From assembly GCA_964494385.1 (NCBI GenBank), contig CAZBSE010000023.1:1-25686 (forward strand): a DNA stretch of 25,686 nt, given 5' to 3'. The notes below the pieces were generated by a model. That model did not search any database and had not been told where the DNA came from. It worked only from the letters and a program-made list of their open reading frames with translations. The position numbers and the translations under genes are program-made. The stretch is from CAZBSE01 sp964494385 (GTDB lineage: Bacteria > Actinomycetota > Humimicrobiia > Humimicrobiales > Humimicrobiaceae). Shown piece after piece: positions 20,880-25,686 of this stretch. Every line of letters starts with the position of its first letter. Position 1 is the stretch's first letter.

Positions 20880-21623
20880 ATGAATAGAATATCGCTAATC
20901 ATAAAACAAAGAATGTTTGGCATTATATTCATAATAATTGCCGTAATGGGCGGTGTAATTATTTTCTGGTATATAAGTAATTTAAAAGAAAAGATTTCGG
21001 AGGATACTGACTGCAAGCAGGTATTTATAACCAAAACGGATATTGTGCAGGGTGATAAAATTACGGAAGAATTGATAGAATCGCAGAAGATACCGGAAAA
21101 TATCTTTACCGAAAATTTTGCAACAGATAAAAGTGAAATCATAGGTAAAGAGGTTACAGAAAATATTTCAGAGGGTGAAATCATAATCAGGGATAAAATT
21201 AAGGGAATGGAACTCGATGATGGTTCGGGTTTCAGTTTCTCTTCATATATTCCTTATGACTTAAGAGCGGTCAGCGTCCCTGTAAATTTTTACGGGAATG
21301 GGTCATTTATCAGGGCTGGGGACAGAGTTGACTTGATCTCGACTTATTACGAACAGGGAAACAGTACCCTCTGCTCGGATACGGTTCTGTCTGAAAAGGA
21401 AATAGTGTTTATAAGCAGCGGCCGGCTGGGAGATTATCCCGGAGATGAAGACAGCGGCAGTAATTTATTAATAGATTCCATGTTTGACAGCAGTCCGGTT
21501 AAATCCGGCAGTGGTTCAATACAGCTTGTCCTGACTTTTTATCTGGATACATCTGAAGCAGAAGAAGTTTTTCTGGCATTGGAAAGAGGTATGCTGAATC
21601 TGTCACTGTGCCCCAGAAGATAG
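20880..21623 (+). CDS. cpaB: Flp/Tad pilus assembly protein CpaB (RcpC)
   Basis: A 247-aa protein with one membrane segment (about residues 13-31) and then an extracytoplasmic SAF-like domain beginning VFITKTDIVQGDKITEELIE and continuing to GEIIIRDKI (about 48-106), the module of CpaB/RcpC. A C-terminal beta domain (VSVPVNFYGNGSFIRAGDRV, then LTFYLDTSEAEEVFLALERG) follows, as in the family. It is the first gene of the Tad cluster. In Gram-negative systems CpaB supports the secretin; no secretin gene is present here. GGCAGGGG precedes the ATG closely. Confidence 0.82.
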   Translation: MNRISLIIKQRMFGIIFIIIAVMGGVIIFWYISNLKEKISEDTDCKQVFITKTDIVQGDKITEELIESQKIPENIFTENFATDKSEIIGKEVTENISEGEIIIRDKIKGMELDDGSGFSFSSYIPYDLRAVSVPVNFYGNGSFIRAGDRVDLISTYYEQGNSTLCSDTVLSEKEIVFISSGRLGDYPGDEDSGSNLLIDSMFDSSPVKSGSGSIQLVLTFYLDTSEAEEVFLALERGMLNLSLCPRR

Positions 21624-21664
21624 CTGAAATAAATTTTTTAAAATTTTAATAAAGGAGCCATAAT

Positions 21665-22426
21665 ATGAAAAAATTGGATGGGGATGAGCCAAAAGTTGTA
21701 TTATTTTCAGGCAGCAAGGGCGGCTGCGGCTGCAGTTTTGTAACTTACTGTGTTTCTACCTACCTTGCCAGGGAAACAACAAAAAATATACTGCTTCTGG
21801 ATTTGAATATGGGGAAGAAGGACAGCAGGATAGTTTTTAATCTGACAGATGGCGACCATAGAGATCTGGGCGATATCGAAGACGTGATAGATGAACTGGA
21901 TGTCTCAATACTTAAAAGGCTTGTAATAAATTTTGAAAATAGCTTAAATCTGATAATCCCTCCCTTAAAAATTGAGAAAAATAAAATCACTTGTAAGGAT
22001 TATCTGGAAAAACTTCTGGATGTTCTTAAAGAAAATTTTGATATTATCTGTATAGATTTCCCCAATTATTTGTTTAACCGCAGCAAGCTTTGCCTGAGGG
22101 AATTTGTTGATAAATTTGTTTTTATTTCCTTACCTGATATTATTTCAGTAAATAATTTAAGTGTGCTGACGAATAATATCATAGTTGATGAATTGTCCTC
22201 GAATTTTGATATAGTTATAAATAAATTTAACATAAGACCTTCTATTTCAGCTTCCGGGCTTAACAATATAATAAACTATCCCATAAATACTTTTATTCCC
22301 TATGATAGGGATATTGAGTTTCTGATGTTAAACAGGGGACCGGATTCCGTTTTTAATTATAATCTCCGGATTGTGCAGAATATTTCTGCCTTTTCCAGGA
22401 AAATATATGAGGATTTAAGCTTATGA
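21665..22426 (+). CDS. tadZ: TadZ/CpaE-like MinD-family ATPase with atypical P-loop
   Basis: A 253-aa ParA/MinD-type protein that probably places the Tad machine at the membrane. It starts with FSGSKGGCGCSF (residues 14-25): the deviant Walker A keeps the first Lys (18) but has Cys where the P-loop lysine of KGGxGK[ST] should be. ILLLDLNMG (42-50) and IICIDFPN fit the switch and Walker B positions. TadZ proteins are known for imperfect Walker A boxes, so the change may be normal for the group. There is no long N-terminal receiver domain. It overlaps tadA by 4 bp. AAGGAG lies a few bases upstream of the ATG. Confidence 0.8.
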   Translation: MKKLDGDEPKVVLFSGSKGGCGCSFVTYCVSTYLARETTKNILLLDLNMGKKDSRIVFNLTDGDHRDLGDIEDVIDELDVSILKRLVINFENSLNLIIPPLKIEKNKITCKDYLEKLLDVLKENFDIICIDFPNYLFNRSKLCLREFVDKFVFISLPDIISVNNLSVLTNNIIVDELSSNFDIVINKFNIRPSISASGLNNIINYPINTFIPYDRDIEFLMLNRGPDSVFNYNLRIVQNISAFSRKIYEDLSL

Positions 22427-23715
22427 AACCCGCCTGTGAGAATATCGGTATATCGGGTTATTTAACCGGAAGGATTTTAAAAAAGATTAAAGCGGATGAG
22501 CTCAGTGCACTTTTACCGGATTTAAGGTTGAAGAGAATTGACAGGGACCTGCGGGAAATAATAGAGGAAGAAAAAATTATAATAAGCGAAAAGGAGATAT
22601 CCAGACTAACCGGCGAGATACATGAAGACAGTTTTGGTCTGGGACCGATCAGTTTTCTAATAAATGATGACGGGATAACTGAAATTATGATAAATAATTT
22701 TGACCAGGTTTATGTTGAAGAAGAAGCTGTTGTGAAAAAAACAAAAATTATTTTCAGGGACAACAATCATATCAAAAACATGGTTGATAAGGTATTGAGT
22801 CCACTGGGATTGAGGATAGATGAGAGTTCCCCTATGGTAGATGCCAGGCTTAAGAATGGTTCAAGAATCAACGTGGTATTAAATCCCGTATCATTGAATG
22901 ATATAGTGGTTACCATAAGAAAATTTAAAAAAAATGTAATGAGTATGAAAAGCCTTATACGGGAAGGCACCATAGATAAAAAAGTGGCTGATTTTATTAA
23001 AACTTGTGTAAAAAGCAGGTTAAATATAATAGTAAGCGGAGCCACATCTACGGGAAAAACGACTTTTTTAAATATCATCTCTGATTTTATCCAGCCGGAC
23101 GAGAGGATAGTGACCATTGAAGAGACACTGGAATTAAATTTAAACCTGCCCCATGTAATTAAACTTGAAAGCAGGCCCCCCAATCTTGAAGGAAGGGGAG
23201 AAATAACCATCAGGGATCTGGTCAGGAATTCTCTTCGTATGAGACCGGACAGAATCCTGGTAGGTGAAATCAGGGGAGCGGAAGCCGTAGATGTTCTTCA
23301 GGCCATGAATACCGGACACAGCGGTTCCATGACCACTATCCATGCCAACTCTCCCAGAGATATGATTAGCAGACTGGAGACGATGATTCTGATGTCGGGC
23401 CTGAATTTAAATCCCCCCACTGCCAGGAGGATGATCGCATCATCCATAGATATGATTATCCATCTTGAAAAATTAAAGGACGGCAGAAGGATTCTGACAT
23501 CAATAAGTGAGCTTTTAAATAAATGCGGGTCCATTGGCGGTAATACAATCCTGGAAGTAAAAGATATTTTTAAATACCGACAAAAGGTCAATGCCGCAGG
23601 TAACGGCAAGCCCTGCAGGGATCACATCATTTATACAGGATACGTACCTGCTTTTATAAATAAGGTAATAAGCAGAGGGTTTGATTTTAATTTCGAGGAT
23701 GAAGATGTGGGATAA
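22423..23715 (+). CDS. tadA: Tad pilus assembly ATPase TadA (CpaF)
   Basis: A 430-aa secretion ATPase that drives Tad pilus extension and retraction as a hexamer on the cytoplasmic face. The N-terminal domain includes GPISFLINDDGITEIMIN (residues 74-91). The core has Walker A GATSTGKTT (206-214), an acidic Asp-box TIEETLEL (231-238), the Walker B-like RILVGEIRG (277-285) and the histidine box TTIHAN (304-309). All catalytic elements are intact. The ATG overlaps the tadZ stop (ATGA). The 3' end overlaps the tadB start, so the genes are tightly coupled. Confidence 0.92.
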   Translation: MKPACENIGISGYLTGRILKKIKADELSALLPDLRLKRIDRDLREIIEEEKIIISEKEISRLTGEIHEDSFGLGPISFLINDDGITEIMINNFDQVYVEEEAVVKKTKIIFRDNNHIKNMVDKVLSPLGLRIDESSPMVDARLKNGSRINVVLNPVSLNDIVVTIRKFKKNVMSMKSLIREGTIDKKVADFIKTCVKSRLNIIVSGATSTGKTTFLNIISDFIQPDERIVTIEETLELNLNLPHVIKLESRPPNLEGRGEITIRDLVRNSLRMRPDRILVGEIRGAEAVDVLQAMNTGHSGSMTTIHANSPRDMISRLETMILMSGLNLNPPTARRMIASSIDMIIHLEKLKDGRRILTSISELLNKCGSIGGNTILEVKDIFKYRQKVNAAGNGKPCRDHIIYTGYVPAFINKVISRGFDFNFEDEDVG

Positions 23716-24553
23716 GATATTAATTTCTGCCACCGCGGTTCTGGCTGTTATTTTTCTATTTTATGGATTAAAGAAAGCAGTCTGCAGGATAAGTTTAAAA
23801 ACAAGAACCATAAACGGGAACATAGAATTCAACCGGTCCGGATTTACAGGATTTCTTATCAATATATACGGCACCAAAAGAAAAATACTGACGGCGGTAA
23901 TATTTGCCGCACTGATCCTGGTTTTCTATTTGCTGTTTGGAAATATTATTTTTAGTGTATTGGTCAGCACGTGCCTGGAGATTTATATACTGGATATTTT
24001 TAAGGGATTTGAAGAAAAAAGGAGAGAATTACTCCATAATCAATTAATTGAGTTTATAAGCCATATGTCAGTGCTGCTGAGAGCCGGAAAAACGGTAAGG
24101 GGTATATTTAAAGATGCTGCCAGATGGTTCAAGGATCCGCTAAGGTTTTATTTAAATAAAGTCGCCAATGAGCTTAAACTTAATTCTACTCTGGATGAGG
24201 CTCTGGACAGATTTTCAGAAGAGTGTAAAAGCAGGGAAGTCGGCCTGCTAACCAGCTCTTTAAAGATAAACAACAAAGTAGGAGGAGATTTGATAGCTGC
24301 ACTTGATTCAATAGCCGGCAGGGTACGTTATAACCTGAAGATAAAATCTCAGATGAGAACCATGAGTCTTCAGGGCAGGTATTCCGGCAATATTATCTCG
24401 CTTTTTCCTATTATAATTCTTATTTTACTGAGCGTTCTTGTGAATAGGGAAATCCTGGGCTTTTTTTCTACCAGTATAGGGACGATTATGCTTATTGCCG
24501 GGGGTATCCTGGAAATCGCAGGAATAATGGTAATAAAAAAGCTATTGGCATAG
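23705..24553 (+). CDS. tadB: Tad pilus inner-membrane platform protein TadB
   Basis: A 282-aa membrane protein with an N-terminal membrane segment (about residues 5-22), a second hydrophobic pair, a cytoplasmic type II secretion F domain (IEFISHMSVLLRAGKTVRGI, then VANELKLNSTLDEALDRF and LLTSSLKINNKVGGDLIAAL), and two C-terminal membrane segments. It forms the platform with TadC that couples TadA to pilin assembly. Several starts are in frame; GAGGA before ATG 23705 (inside the tadA end) is best supported, with ATG 23699 as alternative. Confidence 0.87.
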   Translation: MWDKILISATAVLAVIFLFYGLKKAVCRISLKTRTINGNIEFNRSGFTGFLINIYGTKRKILTAVIFAALILVFYLLFGNIIFSVLVSTCLEIYILDIFKGFEEKRRELLHNQLIEFISHMSVLLRAGKTVRGIFKDAARWFKDPLRFYLNKVANELKLNSTLDEALDRFSEECKSREVGLLTSSLKINNKVGGDLIAALDSIAGRVRYNLKIKSQMRTMSLQGRYSGNIISLFPIIILILLSVLVNREILGFFSTSIGTIMLIAGGILEIAGIMVIKKLLA

Positions 24554-24574
24554 AAAAATGATAGGGACCAAAGT

Positions 24575-25462
24575 ATGCTTATATATTTAATTATATTCCC
24601 ATATTATATATTTTTATGCATAGGTGTGTTTTATATGGTCAGGGCCGGAAGTTACAGTCATTACAGAAAGATTAAAGGCAATTCGCAAATAAAGAGAGCT
24701 GCCGGCGGACTGGTAAAAAAAATTAATATTATCTCTTATAAAATCGGGGGGATTTTTTCAGGCAGATACCGGTTTGGAGCCGGAAAAGAAAATACGGATT
24801 TTTTTAAATTACCGGGATCTGAAAATAAAATACTTATTACCCGCCAATCTTTTATGGGCTATAAAATAATCTTTTTTATGCTGTTTATGATTGCAGCGGG
24901 CTTTATTGGCAGCAGTATCATAAGTTCTGCCTTAATGGGTATTGCAGGCGGGGCTGCGGGATATTTTATACCGGATATATTACTGCGCAGGTCTAGATCC
25001 AGGAGGCAAAAAGAGATAGACAGAGATTTGCCGTATGTTATTGATCTATTATCAATGGCTACTTTATCAGGGCAGAATATTTATAATGCCATGAAGATCG
25101 TGATTGAAAAATATAAGGGGCGTATCTGTGAAGAACTTACAAGTTTTGTAAAAGATGTGGACATTGGTATTGGAAAATCAGAAGCCTATGGCAATTTGAT
25201 GAACGGGAATAATTCGGAGGATTTTAAAAGCTTTATCTTTCTTTTAATTCAGGCGGAAAAATACGGCTCTTCCATAAATGAAGTATTAAATCAGAAATCA
25301 AGACACATAAAGTTTGAGACCTATCAGAATCTTGAGAGGAAAGCCAGGAAAATGACCATATCAATTTTATTCCCCCTGGTATTTATGATTCTGCCCTCTT
25401 TTATAATACTGGTGGGGGGACCGCTTGTATTTTTAATAGGAGGAGATTTCTTTCAGTTATGA
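24575..25462 (+). CDS. tadC: Tad pilus inner-membrane platform protein TadC
   Basis: A 295-aa partner of TadB. It has an N-terminal membrane segment (about residues 1-22), a long basic cytoplasmic loop, two central membrane segments (about 93-131), a type II secretion F domain (DLPYVIDLLSMATLSGQNIY, then FKSFIFLLIQAEKYGSSINEVL) and a C-terminal membrane segment. The order and size match TadC. It is the last gene of the operon, before a strong terminator. No pilin, TadV peptidase or TadE genes follow on this strand. Confidence 0.88.
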   Translation: MLIYLIIFPYYIFLCIGVFYMVRAGSYSHYRKIKGNSQIKRAAGGLVKKINIISYKIGGIFSGRYRFGAGKENTDFFKLPGSENKILITRQSFMGYKIIFFMLFMIAAGFIGSSIISSALMGIAGGAAGYFIPDILLRRSRSRRQKEIDRDLPYVIDLLSMATLSGQNIYNAMKIVIEKYKGRICEELTSFVKDVDIGIGKSEAYGNLMNGNNSEDFKSFIFLLIQAEKYGSSINEVLNQKSRHIKFETYQNLERKARKMTISILFPLVFMILPSFIILVGGPLVFLIGGDFFQL

Positions 25463-25482
25463 TATTTTGAATTCATAAACAT

Positions 25483-25513
25483 AAACACCCCGGATATGTT
25501 ATCCGGGGTGTTT
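25483..25513. terminator. Strong bidirectional terminator of the Tad operon and the CAP gene
   Basis: A perfect 14-bp stem, AAACACCCCGGATA (25483-25496) with TATCCGGGGTGTTT (25500-25513), closes a 3-base loop. A's on one side and T's on the other allow it to stop transcription from both strands. It lies between tadC and the convergent CAP-domain gene. Confidence 0.88.
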
Positions 25514-25548
25514 GTCAGGCGTCCGTAAAATTATATATAATCAAACAA

Positions 25549-25686
25549 CTAGTTTGTAAAAACTGTGGCTACTACTCTTCTGCCTCCGCCATCAACCACT
25601 CCTATCCCAATTTTGGAATATACGGGTCTTACGATATTTGCTTTGTGGGTGGGACTTGCCATCCATGCATTAGCGAATGCTTCAGG
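25549..25686 (-). CDS. CAP/SCP-domain protein, C-terminal part (runs off the window)
   Basis: The last 45 residues of a CAP-superfamily protein (YkwD/PR-1 type): AFANAWMASPTHKANIV, then YSKIGIGVV and VVATVFTN before TAG. The pattern W-x2-SPxHxxNI, IGIGV and the closing beta-strand is diagnostic. Such proteins are usually secreted and can carry SLH or lysin repeats ahead of the CAP domain; the N-terminus is outside the window. Function in bacteria is uncertain. It converges on the Tad operon across the shared terminator. Confidence 0.8.
   Translation of the reverse strand, partial: PEAFANAWMASPTHKANIVRPVYSKIGIGVVDGGGRRVVATVFTN

Noticed and set aside
20777..21184. Minus-strand frame opposite cpaB
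   Set aside because: It lies over the cpaB start and its promoter, is merely hydrophobic, and has no family features.

Overview
The window is an AT-rich bacterial chromosome segment. It shows strong Shine-Dalgarno sites, several GTG/TTG starts, heavy use of ATA, AGA and AGG codons, and short intergenic gaps. No rRNA or universal phylogenetic marker is present, so the lineage cannot be fixed. A secretin-less Tad pilus operon, a type III pantothenate kinase, an ECF-type nickel transporter under a NikR-like box, a four-cysteine family-4 uracil-DNA glycosylase and many cysteine-rich DUF proteins suggest an anaerobic, perhaps monoderm, candidate-lineage bacterium (inference).

Left part (1-9.5 kb), mostly housekeeping. 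A minus-strand operon (methyltransferase, DUF1638, OsmC-like) diverges from a J-domain protein/methyltransferase pair across a region with an inverted repeat. A DUF89 phosphatase-like gene follows. Then comes a complete nickel transporter, nikMNQO, preceded by a sigma70-like promoter and a 7-14-7 inverted repeat that matches the known GTGTTAC/GTAACAC NikR box. A minus-strand trypsin-like lipoprotein separates this from coaX and a tRNA-dihydrouridine synthase with an N-terminal extension. tRNA-Pro(CGG) closes the section.

Middle part (9.5-18.7 kb), accessory. It holds an ICMT-like membrane methyltransferase, a uracil-DNA glycosylase with an extra cysteine-rich tail, a truncated metallo-beta-lactamase-like start, two VOC proteins, an ATC-hydrolase-like protein and a DUF3795 protein. 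Next is what looks like the carcass of a type I restriction-modification locus: an hsdM C-terminal remnant, an intact Fic gene, a 3 x 12-bp tandem repeat, an hsdR C-terminal remnant and an intact YgjP-like metallopeptidase. An O-methyltransferase, a GNAT acetyltransferase and a DUF3795-methyltransferase fusion follow.

Right part (18.7-25.7 kb). A lipoprotein, a small encapsulin-cargo-like ferritin, a DUF192 protein and a minus-strand TPR protein lead to a Tad/Flp pilus operon (cpaB, tadZ, tadA, tadB, tadC). The operon has a recognisable promoter overlapped by a 17-bp palindrome and ends at a perfect 14-bp terminator shared with a convergent CAP-domain gene that runs off the window. No pilin, prepilin peptidase or secretin gene is present. 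The most notable unusual features are the decayed restriction locus that keeps Fic and the metallopeptidase, the DUF3795-methyltransferase fusion, the extended uracil-DNA glycosylase, and TadZ with a non-canonical P-loop.
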